Shown piece after piece: positions 32,808 to 45,116 of a DNA stretch of 64,000 bases. Each line of letters begins with the position of its first letter. Position 1 is the stretch's first letter. The notes below the pieces were generated by a model. The model saw only the letters and a program-made list of their open reading frames with translations, had not been told where the DNA came from and ran no database searches. Where the stretch lies: NCBI GenBank assembly GCA_034401795.1, contig CM067369.1:189616630-189680629 (forward strand). Direction: 5' to 3'. Source of the stretch: Chaetoderma sp. LZ-2023a. Its lineage: Eukaryota; Mollusca; Caudofoveata; Chaetodermatida; Chaetodermatidae. The translations under genes were made by a program, and so were the position numbers.

Positions 32808-34490
32808 GTAAAGGAAACGCAACTATGTATTTTCTGATAGAATGTACCTATGGGGTGAAGAATAAAGCGTCGGAAATTACCGGATTATAAACCCTGTTTG
32901 CAACGAAAGCAATAGTTATTATGTATTATGTATTAACAGTAACCCTCATCACCACGCATTAGATCCTATCACGGGAAATCGATGCTGAATGTAATTGCCA
33001 GAAATTATGTGTATTGTAGTTTTCATTAACCTGCCATGTGTGATGTAATCTTGGAGAGGAGGGTGGGTGGTCAAGACAGAATCTTTATGTTGTCAAATCG
33101 TTATATTTGACGAATGTATCCTGTGACGTTTGAAAGAATTGTAGTAATCGATGGCCAGCCGTGATATATCGGGTCGACTAATAAACTGTCCACCTTTAAA
33201 GCGTGTGGTCTCTACGCCAATCACGTAATCTACTGAATCTATGGAATTCAATTTGACTGAAAATTTATGTTGTTGTCTTATACAGAAATATACTAGTCAA
33301 AACAAGATCAACATCGGTTTTCCATGTGGATTATATTTCAAAATGCAATTAGCCATTTGTGTAACAAAATATTACCAAAATATTAATACCCGGAGAGGCC
33401 ATCATGAGTTCTGGTATTATCAGCAATGTGGAAAATTTAACCATCTCGGTTTTATCTACAACAGACGAGAGAGATAGCTAGTGATCAAGAGAAGAAGTCT
33501 ATGGGATTAAGAGCCTCCGAGAAAAACAACATGATCCTTAGGCAAACACTATTCTGATTACAAACAAAAGGTGGTCGTGAAGATATACTATGTTTCCAGG
33601 ATATGGCTGGTTATATAATACATGAAGTGATACTCTAAGAAAAGATAGCAGGATGCATTTCAAACTAAAAGAATAGTTGTTATATATCCAAAACTGCTGA
33701 AGTATGTACTACATAAGAATCATCAAAGATTTTATACAATGCGAGAGAGAGGGTTTGCAATTACGAAGGACATATCACAGCCGTTGGACTACTGTTAATT
33801 CTTTTCGTTGGTTCTGGGCAAACTAATTCTTCAAAAAGCAATAGACTTTACTTGTAAATGATGGTAGACCTAAAAAAAACCACCCATAGGTGTACCAGAA
33901 ATTCACTGTAAGCTGGCATGTACTTCGTAGGCGTGATAGATATTGCATCAATGGATCTATAGCACGATGCACTGCGTAGCTATTCATGAGACAGTGCCCA
34001 ACCTAACAAATCAGCACAGTGCAATAAGCGAGCAACACGCAAAACTGGGAAAATCTGGGTCCATGTGATATTCTGCAGACATGGACAGAATCCTTAAATG
34101 ATTTGAACAGCACACACCTGTCAAATTACAATGTGTCCAAGCCGAGGTCACTGGCCGCTGGGGGTAACATCATCTGATGAGGACAGAATCAACTGTGATT
34201 TGGATGAACGCGTGGGTCTGATGATCCCGCAATCGCTTGATGAATTGACCTTTATCAGTGCTCACATATCACAATCTGAGCGAGCTCTGAGATTTAACAA
34301 CCTCCACCCTGGTAGCAAGGGCAGAGTGAAGACTATCCAGATTGAGCCTAATGTTTATCCATGCGTTGTATGGCAGTGATAAACGCAGAGTCCGAGGATA
34401 TCACAGCTTATTTGAAGCATGAGCCCCCATCGACACCTATATCACTGTTCAAAGAGTATTTCTTACGAAATCCAGATAAATCGGAATTCA
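32805..34490. other. No recognisable gene
   Basis: Contains a 78-codon frame (33241-33477), whose start resembles worn MITE hairpin arms (CAATTTGACTGAAAA), and an 82-codon frame (34131-34379) with no recognised motif. No support for a gene. Confidence 0.4.
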
Positions 34491-34884
34491 TCTTTCCAGA
34501 GTACCCACCCATCATATGACGTCATAATGAACTGCGTGATGTGTAGAACGACATCATAATGAATGAAGTCATGAATGACGTCGATAAGTACGTCACGAAC
34601 GCATATTTGAAGACGGTCTATGCGCTGTTGTACAAATTGTTTGCTTTTACTATTTAATAAATATTCTGTTGAATATTTTGAAACTAATTTGACTGGGCGC
34701 TGTTGCTTCCATAGGCAGCAACAGCACCCAGTCAAATTAGTTACAAAATATTCAACAGCTTCCCTGTATAGTTTTCAGGAAATTGATAGCTAGGGCATTT
34801 GGGGATCGATCAATCCCATCACGGCGAGTTGTGGGTGGAGTTTAGCTAGTGATTGGCGGGGCATAGCTAAAAATGGAAAGGTCC
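34491..34884 (-). mobile_element. Foldback MITE family A, full copy
   Basis: One of the best-preserved copies. Its hairpin spans 34666-34758, with arms CTGTTGAATATTTTGAAAC and its complement and tip TTGCTTCCATAGGCAGCAA. Exact TGACGTCA lies at 34517. The right end AAAAATGGAAAGGTCC is intact, while the left end TCTTTCCAGAGTA is slightly altered. Confidence 0.9.
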
Positions 34885-35577
34885 CTCACTTAGGGAGATA
34901 AACAAATATCTTACGAGGCAGATAATGCTACGAAAGAGAGTTTGCCAGTAATAGATGACGGATGGCTCCTCCAATGTATTACATAAATGGAAAAGAATGT
35001 CACGTATTGTATTACAATAGGAATCTTATCTTAGCAATAAGGATGGTATGTGCTATGTTGTATTTGAGGTATACGAAGGGCCGCCCACAGAGGATCATGC
35101 ACATCTGCAGAGGTCGGGAGCAAGGTCTGCGGATACCGCAGTGACAAGTATATCCAGATGTCACAAGAATCAAGAGGCATTTATCTCGAGCATGAGAAAT
35201 AAGACCCAGTTATAGAACTCCTGATGATCGAAAAAAGATATCATTGAATGCAATCCTGTTCCGCACATTTCACAAAGCGGTCACTCGCAAATGTGTGTAG
35301 CTGACGAAACAGATATTTTCATGATTTTGATTGATCACCGGAAAGCATACATGGCTGATAAATTTCTGATAAAAGACACGAAGGTAAGAATAAAGGTCTG
35401 GAAGCGTACAGCTTTCTGCAAGCACATATGTGATGGATCCAGTATTACCTGATAATATACTGTTCACACATGCATGGAGTCTTTGCGATACAACATGATC
35501 TACATTTGGACACGGGAAACTCATCTGAAAATGGCTTTGCCTAAGCACATCATACATACTGCTGTATCTAGGTTGTG
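34885..35577. other. No gene seen
   Basis: No coding motif recognised. Confidence 0.4.
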
Positions 35578-36262
35578 AATGGAGGAATCCAGTTTTAGCT
35601 ATGCCCCGCACATGTTTAGCTAAGCTCCACCCACACCACACCGGTGTTGGGATCGATCGATTCCTGAACGCTGACTATCAACCTCCAGAAAACTATACAG
35701 GAAAGCTGTTTAATATTATTTAATATTTTTAAATCGTTTCAAAATATTAAAACAGCATGCTTATTAAATAGTAAAGACATACAATTCGTACAACAACAAT
35801 TAAAGGTCCATATTCAGACCAAAATGCCTGAAAATAATGTTGTAAAAATTATCTACTTTTCGAGGCTTAAATCGTGCTCCTAGATGTAATGAAACGAAAT
35901 AAATCTTAGTATATAATGATTTCATTCAGTACAAATTATTATAATTTTTTTAGTTGTGAATTTTAAATAGGGGCGCGTGTCTCTAATTCAATTTCACAAC
36001 TTAAAAAATTATATTAATTTATACGTGAAGAAATCACCATACTCTAAGATTTATTGCGTTTCTTTACGTCACAATTTAAACCTCTAAACGTATACAATTT
36101 TAATAATTTTATTTTCAAACATTCTTGTGTGAATATTCACCTTTAAGCATTCGTGGCAAACTTAGCTACGTCATTCGTGACGTAATTGCCTATCACGTCA
36201 TTCTATAGTCAACGTAGCTGAATGACGTCATATGATTGGGGGATAAACTGAAATCCTCCATT
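35578..36262 (+). mobile_element. Foldback MITE family A, split by a nested MITE
   Basis: The left part (35578-35803) starts AATGGAGGAATCCAGTTT and carries a shortened hairpin. The right part (36143-36262) holds the CRE-rich end with TGACGTCA at 36223 and the terminus AAACTGAAATCCTCCATT. Between them sits a 339-bp palindromic TTAA element. The nesting gives the relative order of insertion: family A first, TTAA element later. Confidence 0.88.
35804..36142. mobile_element. Palindromic MITE with TTAA target duplication, copy 2
   Basis: It begins AGGTCCATATTCAGACC and ends GTGAATATTCACCT, with TTAA at 35800-35803 and 36143-36146. Other family A copies read ATTAAGC at this site, so the empty site can be inferred and the duplication is exactly TTAA. 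The halves are complementary (TAAATCTTAGTATATAATGA against its mirror). Confidence 0.88.
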
Positions 36263-37435
36263 GGCTGATATAGAGAAGACAGCACAGGACGTCGGAAGTG
36301 TCCCGATCCCCATATTATGTAACTTTTATCGAGGAAAGGTACTGAATCATTGGTGGCCTTGAGAAATATTCTGCATCAAGCAATGGTTGCGTGTTGTAAT
36401 AAAATTGAGCCTGTGAAAGTTCCCCATACCGAATTGACAGCTCATTAACGCAGCCGTCAAGTCACATTATCCAGTAGGCTGAACTCAATCACAAATCTCT
36501 CGATCCTTATGAATGGGGCCGGAAGCAGGAAAACAATGTTATGCGCCTAGATATGCCTCACCTGCAACTGCGCTACAATTTATTCGTTGCAATTGTAAAC
36601 TCACCACTAAAAACCAAAGTCCGACAAATTAGTGTTCATGCCACAAGTCTGGGTTAATATGTGTTTTTACCTGTGGTGGTAGCTGTGGCGAAGCAAGTTA
36701 CATCGGCTTGAATATTGTAGGAAGTGGAGATGGCGATGTTGTATAATATATTTATTACACTTTAATCAAAGATAACAGAGAACACGTGACGATTCCGTAT
36801 TTTATTACATGAATAATGTGTTTGCTAGAGTTATTTTTACGTTTTCGGATTTCTCAGGCACATTATTTACAACATTTACTCATGCTTCTACATACACATA
36901 TGACGTTAAAATTCTTGATAGGAACACCCAAATATGCTTTTAATTCTTTAGCTTAGTATTCAAACCGCATTGTGTTCATTTTATTACTTTGGCTGATTGC
37001 GGGCATGCGGCCAATCTTTGACTCCTGAGAAAATTTGGACTTAGCCAAAATACTGGCGGCCATTTTGGGGTTTGTCACGTTGCCATAAACGGGAAAAAAC
37101 AATTCCTCCATTCTTCGATAGAATATTGTAGGGCGATAACTATGCCGATTTTGATCACTGTAGTTCTATGAAAATTTTCAGGAAACATGATTTCCACCGA
37201 CTACCTAAAGAATCAGGTACCAAGGGATATCGGTCGGAACAATTTATCTGCGAGAATATGGCTATGGGAGAGTAGAAAATCCGTAGAATACGATAACATT
37301 GGAATATTCCCCCCCAGTTTCGACACAATCCATTAGCCTATTTTGAGAATCGCACGCAACGCAAACACTTACGCAACATCTTCAACTATGTTTCTGTCTT
37401 TTGGCGGCGTTGTCGGAAATGTCAAACATTTGACA
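36263..37435. other. No recognised gene
   Basis: No motif seen on either strand. A short GC-richer patch with GGCGGCCATTTTGG lies near 37057. Confidence 0.4.
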
Positions 37436-37500
37436 GACAGACAGGCAGACAGACATACGGACGGACGGACGGACGGACGGACGGACAGACAGACGGACGG
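37436..37500. repeat. (GACA)n/(GGAC)n microsatellite entering a gap
   Basis: The tract moves from GACA to GGAC units and runs straight into the 500-N gap, so the gap probably reflects unassembled tandem repeat. A similar tract is at 49437-49612. Confidence 0.95.
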
Positions 37501-38000
37501 NNNNNNNNNNNNNNNNNNNNNNNNNNNNNNNNNNNNNNNNNNNNNNNNNNNNNNNNNNNNNNNNNNNNNNNNNNNNNNNNNNNNNNNNNNNNNNNNNNNN
37601 NNNNNNNNNNNNNNNNNNNNNNNNNNNNNNNNNNNNNNNNNNNNNNNNNNNNNNNNNNNNNNNNNNNNNNNNNNNNNNNNNNNNNNNNNNNNNNNNNNNN
37701 NNNNNNNNNNNNNNNNNNNNNNNNNNNNNNNNNNNNNNNNNNNNNNNNNNNNNNNNNNNNNNNNNNNNNNNNNNNNNNNNNNNNNNNNNNNNNNNNNNNN
37801 NNNNNNNNNNNNNNNNNNNNNNNNNNNNNNNNNNNNNNNNNNNNNNNNNNNNNNNNNNNNNNNNNNNNNNNNNNNNNNNNNNNNNNNNNNNNNNNNNNNN
37901 NNNNNNNNNNNNNNNNNNNNNNNNNNNNNNNNNNNNNNNNNNNNNNNNNNNNNNNNNNNNNNNNNNNNNNNNNNNNNNNNNNNNNNNNNNNNNNNNNNNN
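37501..38000. other. Assembly gap (500 N)
   Basis: A run of exactly 500 N, a conventional gap size and not a measured length. Confidence 0.99.
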
Positions 38001-38218
38001 TAAAGGGAGGTAATTCATGCCAAAAGCTAAAATTGGTCACTTTGACTCCTGATTGGCCATGACCTTGGACGGGTTACTTTTAAACCATTATGATAATCGA
38101 AATTCATCATATTGAACTGACACAATCAACGTCAACAGGTAAAGAGAGGTAATTCACGCCAAAAACGAAAATTGGTAAATCTTTTGCATGAATTGCCTCC
38201 CTTTACCTTCAATTCATT
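38001..38218. mobile_element. Short MITE-like repeat with GGTAAAGGGAGG ends
   Basis: An 81-bp unit at 38138-38218 has ends GGTAAAGAGAGGTAATTC and GAATTGCCTCCCTTTACC, which are complementary. A third, direct copy of the end begins at the gap edge (38001). The motif AAAGGGAGGTAATTC is, from memory, frequent in mollusc sequences. Confidence 0.65.
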
Positions 38219-39149
38219 CATTTCTCCTTTATTTGACATTTAATGGCATTTTCCTTGATTTTGGTATAAAGTTCCACCACAGCAAATCAGGCACATTATT
38301 TTATACTTTAGGGTCAAGGCTCTCGGTTTTCAAGAAATCAGCTTTTCCATACCCTGTGTAAAACTATGGTAATTTCAACTATGGATCTTTGAACTGCGAC
38401 AACACTTATACTTTTTGTCAGATCAGTATCAGACATGCTCAATGATCATATGAGAAGGAGGCTTATAATACTCCTTAATGCCCAGTCATCGCAGATTTAC
38501 AGTTACTTCAGTAAATGTGTTCTAGTTTATATTGCAATATATGGAGTTTCACAACGTGTAGGTTAAGTTAAAATAGTCAAGAAATGTATACATTTCACCA
38601 AAAAGTGACAAGACCTAGATTCATCAGTTTGACAAGCCCACGCCGCTGTCAGTAAACATTGTTATCAGTTTTCGTGATTCACTTAGGCTGTTTGAAAATA
38701 ACTTAAAACGAGAAATATCTCATTTATAGAGACGGTACACAAAATTAACCATCTGACAATATCTTGTTAACCAGTTGGATTTGGGGAGAAACAACCCAGC
38801 GCCCTCACTCATGTTCCTCATACCTTGTCCTGAGCTTAGATCAAGAGTGAAAGGTATGTTATTTCAGTTGCATAGCGTATTCTGCTGATATATTGAAGTT
38901 TATATTAGTGGAAGTTGTTGCTACCTTTTTCAAGAGCTTTCCTGTATTATTAGCTTCCAATTGATATATGGGGAATTCATCGATGAAAGAATTACGCAGT
39001 CGGGGTTTGGGAGAATGTGGTTTACCAGAAAGCCTGCATGTATCCCTCACCCATGGCCCTAATACCTATTGCTGAGAGTAAATCAAAATTATCCATGCAT
39101 ATAATTTAATCTGTATGCCTTCTTATCATACAGATCACTGCTTTATAAT
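38219..39149. other. No gene seen
   Basis: No coding signal or named repeat. Confidence 0.4.
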
Positions 39150-39458
39150 TGACCGCTGCAGTTTTAGCCATGCCCAGTCCATCTCTAGCTAAGCTCCATC
39201 CACAGCTCGCCGCTGTTAAGATCGATTGATCCCTGAACTCCCTAACTATCAATTTACAGAAAACTATGCAGGTAAGCTGTTGAATATTTTGAAACTAACT
39301 GTAGCTGCCTATGTACAATGTGTCGGACTATTAAACATTTAAAAGGGACTAAATTGGGTCATTCATGCCATACTTGATTATACTGTCATGCTACGCATTA
39401 CGTAGTTGATTATGACGTCATATGATGGATGGATGGATAAACTACAAATGCCCATTGT
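39150..39458 (+). mobile_element. Foldback MITE family A, degenerate copy
   Basis: The left half has CAGTTTTAGCCATGCCC (39158) and AGCTAAGCTCCATCCACA. Only the left hairpin arm remains (GTAAGCTGTTGAATATTTTG, about 39271). The CRE-rich end has TGACGTCA at 39413 and GGATAAACTACAAATG near the terminus. Confidence 0.8.
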
Positions 39459-39689
39459 AGCTGACCCAGCTGTAGTAATGTTAGGAATAGACCTACCAAT
39501 CCGAAATAATTTGCCAATTTTGTGATTTTATTAGCCAAATATTGCCTGTCTTAGACAGCAAATTAGTATACTTTGGTCAACTGTTAAATTGATATTAATC
39601 TTGTCCCAAATGTTGCATTGCACTGCTGGATTATAGTAAATATGCATGATTACTGTATTCTGCGGCGATAGTGGTAGAAACATCCTAGA
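39459..39689. other. No gene seen; worn hairpin remnants
   Basis: AT-rich, with AAATTAGTATACTTTGGTCA and neighbouring inverted bits like decayed MITE arms. Confidence 0.35.
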
Positions 39690-41107
39690 GCTGCAATCAC
39701 GGTTGACCACTGTGTCGTGTCCTCAGCCGAAATCATTAGCTTCCTCATGTCCATTATTGACTTGAGTGTACCGAGTCCTGCTTTCTTGACGTCACCTCAT
39801 AGCACGCTAAGCAGATTTATGTAATGGCGTCCTCAACCTGGCTATGTATTTGCTGGCTCTGAGTAGGGCGAATTCCAAGGCTCTCTATGCTGGTGTTTCT
39901 TTTGGCATTCTAGCACATGGACAAACATGGACCATCTTTGCTGGGCGACTTTTGCAGACAGCAGCGACGTATTACACATCTTTATAGTGCATCAATGCAA
40001 ATTATGCTGTCTGGCCATCGGTGTCCACTGATGGTGTGTATGTGCTTGCGGTGGCAGACATCGAGTTTGTCTAGAGCTGCCTTTGGAGCTGTCCAGCTGC
40101 TACAGATATACAGCATCAAAGATGCGCAGATTGCATTATATAAACGTAGTCTTTCTATCAAGGGCTTTCTGTCGAAGTGGATCGTGATTTTCTTTAGTTT
40201 CGTGTTGTGTTGATAGATATTTGTGGGTGAACTCTGTTTTGGATTCTCAATTTTTAGTTTGCTTGCAGCTATTGCGAGAAGTTCGTCAAAGCGTTTCTTT
40301 TCCTCGTCTATGAAGTCCACATCGTCGGCATATTCCATCTCTAGCGGCAAACCCAGTATTGACATTTTGGGGTGTGGGTCTGTGGTGACTGGCGGTTGGT
40401 CTTGTGGAACTTTCCCGCACGGATTTCAATACAGCAGCAAAGTAACATGTGAAAAGCACAGGCGATAGACCATCTGTGGGGAGCCGATTGATGTCTCACA
40501 CTGTACAGACTTCGCTGATTTGACTCGTATTCTCAGCTTGGTGTCTGCAAGCAGTAGGCTCACTTGTCGTAGTTCATCTTCCTTGCAACTGGCCAGGCGC
40601 AATACATCTAGGATCTTTGAGCGTTTAATTGTGTCGAGGGCTCGTGACATGTCAATGCCCATTTTATTGAAATCCCAGTCTTTGGACATGATTACCGACA
40701 GAACACAAGCATGCGTTGAGCATATACAATGTCTGCGCAGCTGCGTCCACGTTTGAAGCTACTTTGATATGATCCGGTGAAGTCATCGATCTTGTCTCGG
40801 ATGCGGCATAGAATAACATTGAGTAGAATTTTCCTTGCATATTTGAATAGTTCATTGCTTATGCCATCAGGTCCAGATGCACGTCCATTTTTCTAGGCTT
40901 TAAGTGCCTTCTTAACTTATGCTGTTTAATTGGTGTTACTAATGGCCTCGGGTCTCCTGAGAACGGGTGCAAGGGCTCATCATTGCGACTAGTGAACTGT
41001 TGCTTGCACCATTCTCGAATCGCCTCGGTTTTGCCCTGGTCAGTCCATACAAAGTGTATTTCAGAGTTGTGCGCGGTGAGTCGTGGTGTGTAGTAAGTAA
41101 CTCTCAT
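39690..41107 (-). pseudogene. LINE (non-LTR retrotransposon) reverse transcriptase, 5'-truncated
   Basis: On the minus strand, in order: 'REWCKQQFTSRNDEPLHPF' (about 41000), 'DMSRALDTIKRSKILDVLRL' (palm start, about 40640), 'CETSIGSPQ' (the usual IGxxQGDxxS block, broken after PQ), 'LPLEMEYADDVDFI' with the catalytic YADD box (about 40320), 'LYICSSWTAPKAALDKLD' (about 40090) and the C-terminal tail with 'CHRKHIHTISGHRWPDS'. The 3' untranslated tail reaches about 39690. Stops and frameshifts interrupt it at several points although YADD is intact. The same family supplies the fragments at 51.65, 55.7, 58.8 and 60.1 kb. Confidence 0.85.
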
Positions 41108-41149
41108 AGTACATAGCCTCCATATAATTCATTTCCTGTCTAGGACAGT
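41108..41149. other. Spacer
   Basis: Short spacer between LINE and MITE remains. Confidence 0.4.
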
Positions 41150-41810
41150 AACACATTCTAGTAGAAGTAATTTCCAAATATTCAATAGCTTACTTGAATA
41201 GTTACATGAGGTTACTTTGCCTTTTACTCTGATAACCACTACATTAGCCTGTTTTGGGATTTTATTAGTCAACCATCACAATTAATCTAAAAAACTAATC
41301 GGCGAGTTTATAGGTCTGCCTCCGAATGAGTGTCATCAAAGTTTCAAACTTCACGAACCCTTTTTTTTAGCTTATAAACATTTTATTCTTAGTAGTCACA
41401 CCAGACATGCAAGAATTTCCTGTTAACACTGTAATCCTTATATTTGGTACCAGAAATGACAATGTCTTTATGATGTAGGACATAGTCTGTTGAATAGTTT
41501 GAAATAATAGTCCCACTCAAATTAGTTTGAAAATATTCAACAACTTTTCCTATAAGGCTGTTTTGAAATCAGGAACCTCGACTTTTCACTGTTAATGTAA
41601 AGTAGATCACATTTTATATTTCAAATAATGGACCTTTCTTGTTTAGCCATCACTGATATGACGTCATAACCAACAGCGCGACGTGCAGGATGACGTTATA
41701 ATCAATGACGTCGTGAATGACGTAGATATGTACGTCACGAACGCATAATTCGTGACGGACTAAGCGTTATTGTACGAATTGTATGTCTTTACAAGTTAAT
41801 AAGCGTTCAT
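41150..41810 (-). mobile_element. Three foldback MITE family A remnants
   Basis: A right-arm scrap with TATTCAATAGCTTACTTGAA lies at about 41176. A small hairpin (41489-41542, CTGTTGAATAGTTTGAAA against its mirror) follows. A CRE-rich half (41628-41806) begins AATGGACCTTTC, with TGACGTCA at 41659 and the CGTCACGAACGCATAA block. Each is incomplete. Confidence 0.75.
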
Positions 41811-44560
41811 ATATCCTGCAAGAATTCAGACATTGTTAGCAAAACTGCCGGTTTTAACCATTTAAATATTGGAGAACAGAAAGAAAATTTTCGCATATTC
41901 AAAACTGTCCAGTTGTCTTGAAATTTAAACACTTGGATCGCAAGCATTGGCATGCTAATGATCAAGATTGACCCGGGGAAAAACAAATATGCCAACAGAT
42001 AATGACCATTTGTGAGCAAAGAGAAGTATATGTTAGAAAACTTACTACTGGAATGATGCTATGAGTGTGCTAAGCTTTCTCAAATATTTATCTCCTGCAA
42101 AGTTGCTTTGCAAATGAAAATCTTTCAAGACCACTGCAGCACAAGCCATTTTTATCCAGCCCGGTAAATCCAAAATGTCATGTTTCAAGCCCAAATGCTT
42201 TCATTTTTTGTGCCAATCTTCAAGTTTCTGACCAAAATGTGTGTCTTGAGTTCTTTTCTCAACTTTCCAGGTGTGTGATACATTAATTCATGGTCCATCT
42301 TTCTGACTCTCTTTAGGGCAGGCCTTAGCATGTCGACAGTCATAAGTAACCTTAAGAATTAAAATTTGAAACTGAAATGCCCTAGATTTAGTAATTATAA
42401 ATCTTAAAATATTATATTCATCATGTTTTAATGATGACGAGTCAATGACGAAAATGTGTTTCCGTTCAGTATCTTGCTTCCCTGACAGATGATTCACTCT
42501 TATGGGCTGAAGTGGGTTAAGATTAATTACTTGTAATTAGATGTAATGATTATCTTGGAAGAGAAATGCAAGTTCCAAACATAAATTATTCGATGGCCAG
42601 TGTAGCGGAATATGTGTCACTAATGAACAGATGTTTGTTGCTTTGATGTAAAGTTGCACTTTATAAACATGGATTCTATTCGTTAGACGTGTGGATGCAA
42701 TGGGAACGTATTGTTGGAAATCCACATAAAGAAAACCTGATAAATTCCTTTGGCAGTTATGACATAACAAATGAAATATCCTTATTGCACGATGAAAGCT
42801 AGGTATTTTGACTATGAACGAATTTCTGGATAGAGGATTGTAGAATAATAGCTAATTGGTATTTTTGGATTTGTGACATAAAAATACAAGTTAATTGTTT
42901 GAATATTTGTTAAGTAATTATGTTATTCAGCTGTGCAGATAATTCCAAGATGAATATGGCGTTGACGTATGTTACTGACTTTGCGAGCGAAATCATGTTA
43001 GCTGCGATTTGCAAAATAAGTTGTCGTGATTGCAAATCCCTTTTGATCCGGGTCCATCTCTCAGTTGCAGAAAGTACCGCTTAATGGTGTGGTCATATTT
43101 TCTGGTCACGATTCTTGTCAGATATCTGATGGTTTTGACAGATAAAAGGAAATTGACAAAGTTCATACATATTACGGCATACTAGTGTGCACAGACGAAA
43201 ATAGAAGAATTATTTTCACCTAGCCTGGAAATTTTCTATTTAAGTTGAAACTTTGCCATTAATGGATATGGATTTAAAAGATTCTGATCCGGCCCTGTGC
43301 CAATTTTTGTCCTTTGGCTAGAAATTGTAGTTTGAGATTATTCCGCTGAGACTACATCGTAATGTGGCAAAGGTAAAGAAAAGTTATCGTGAGTTCGTAT
43401 ATTAATAAGTCAACTGTTTTTCTAACTCTCAAATTAATAAGCTAAATGTATTCGTAAGTTTTCCAATCAATACGTCGAATGTTGGTATAAGTCATCGAGT
43501 GTATAGGTAAAATGTGTAAAGCTTTATGACTACAATGTGGCAGTGCGAACCGATTGGTAAATAAATATAAAGGCAGTAAGTGTTGATTAGCGTCAACAAA
43601 GAAGCATATTGCTATGGTGTGACGTTGGTGTTGGCCACTTGAGAGTTGTATCTGAGCATAGATGCAATCGACCAGACCATGTTATGATGCATTCCGTATA
43701 TAGCTGCAGAGATAGCCGTGGTAGTTTATTCAATGAGACTCCACCGCATTGGACCTGCACGTCACCAAAAACACACATCAGCGTCCACGTTATCTACAAG
43801 TCTACATCCGTCCGTTTATGAGCATAAGTAGAGTCTAGTTTATAAAGTTTTTATTGTTCTTTAAATACCACGGCGAAGTATTCCCGATATGTGACATGTA
43901 TTCTTCAGGCCTATTACACTACACCTTCTGACAAACACATGTCTACCAAAATAGAACCAATTTCTATCATAAAAGCGAAAAGGTTTTAGTTGGTACTATT
44001 TTTGATAGTTTAAAATGTCTGCACGGTAAGATGGTGAAAAGAGCGAACCCCAACCCCCACCACCCATTTTAAAGGTTCCAATCATCCTTAACTAGCGAAA
44101 GATTCCCGCGAGAGCGCCTTCACATTACAACCGACTGCTGCCATGTATATTTATAATGCATTTCGTGTTCTGGACTCTTTTAAAATTAATATTCTACCCG
44201 ATGCTTGTTAACTCTTTGTGTCATTACGAAAACTGGTAACCGTGCATATAAAGGTAATTGTACATTGACTTTAGTTGTGTTCAATTTTTTTTGCTTAGAT
44301 TTTGAAGATGGACTGAACATCTTGTTTGTAATTGATTAAAGCATGACATTATCGTTTTAAACAAATAAACATTCGAAATGGCGAGCTAAACGAAGTCTGA
44401 CAGCGATTTGTTTACATTCGTTTATAAACAGGAACTCTGTTCGTGCATGATGCATTATGGACTATTAGAATCAAGCGAATGACATGTGACTGATATTCAT
44501 AGCGAACAGAAACGTCTGGACTGCACAATTTCTTTCTGATGCATGTGATATCCGGCTGTA
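41811..44560. other. No recognisable gene
   Basis: About 2.7 kb of AT-rich DNA with open frames no longer than 77 codons and no motif I recognise on either strand. A C/A-rich patch lies at 44048-44070. Confidence 0.45.
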
Positions 44561-44565
44561 TACAA

Positions 44566-44632
44566 TGAAACTACTGTGGCCGGGAGTTGTTGTTGCCATA
44601 GGCATTAATAGCTTCCGGTCAAAGTAGTTTCA
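44566..44632. repeat. Hairpin with family A-like tip but different arms
   Basis: GAAACTACTGTGGCCGGGAG pairs with CTTCCGGTCAAAGTAGTTTC, and the tip GTTGTTGCCATAGGCATTAA resembles the family A tip. The arms are unrelated to AATATTTTGAAACTAATTTG, so this is a separate hairpin type. Confidence 0.7.
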
Positions 44633-44730
44633 CAACTGGTCATTCCCAATTGCAGTTTAAATTAGCTACACTGTTACATAATATGTGTATGGTACGTACG
44701 TCTAATATGTGTTATTTAAGCATACAAATA

Positions 44731-44850
44731 CACACGCACGCACGCACGCACGCACACGTACGCACACACGAGCGCGCACACGCATGTATAGTTTAGCTCT
44801 CATGTCCTTTAAATATTCAATTCTTTTTATCACACCCCCCCCCCCCCCCA
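44731..44850. repeat. (CACG)n microsatellite and poly-C run
   Basis: A CACG/CACA tract at 44731-44783 and a run of 15 C at 44835-44849. Open frames across them are artefacts. Confidence 0.93.
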
Positions 44851-45116
44851 AGTGGAGCCGGGTGCGGACCAATGGCCACTCATTACACACGAGTTTCTTT
44901 CCACGATCTCGTACCAAAGGAGATCTCGCGTGACAAGAATGAAGGAAACCACTACACATACATACGTTAACCCCGCTTTCCATGTACGCGATTCCGCACG
45001 CGTATATATATCCCGTGTTTCACGTAAGCAATGACCGTTTTTTGAAGGTCGAAATAAGAGGAAATCTGAGTGCATTTTTTGCATGATTTCTTTCTCTCAT
45101 GTGGAGCTCTTTTCAC
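44851..45116. other. No gene seen
   Basis: Non-coding spacer before the large palindrome. Confidence 0.4.

Noticed and set aside
34131-34379. 82-codon plus-strand frame with a gene-like composition
   Set aside because: No recognised motif, no neighbouring exon-like pieces and no splice context I could defend.
37343-38062. Long open frames of 239, 223 and 198 codons
   Set aside because: Most of their length is the 500-N gap.
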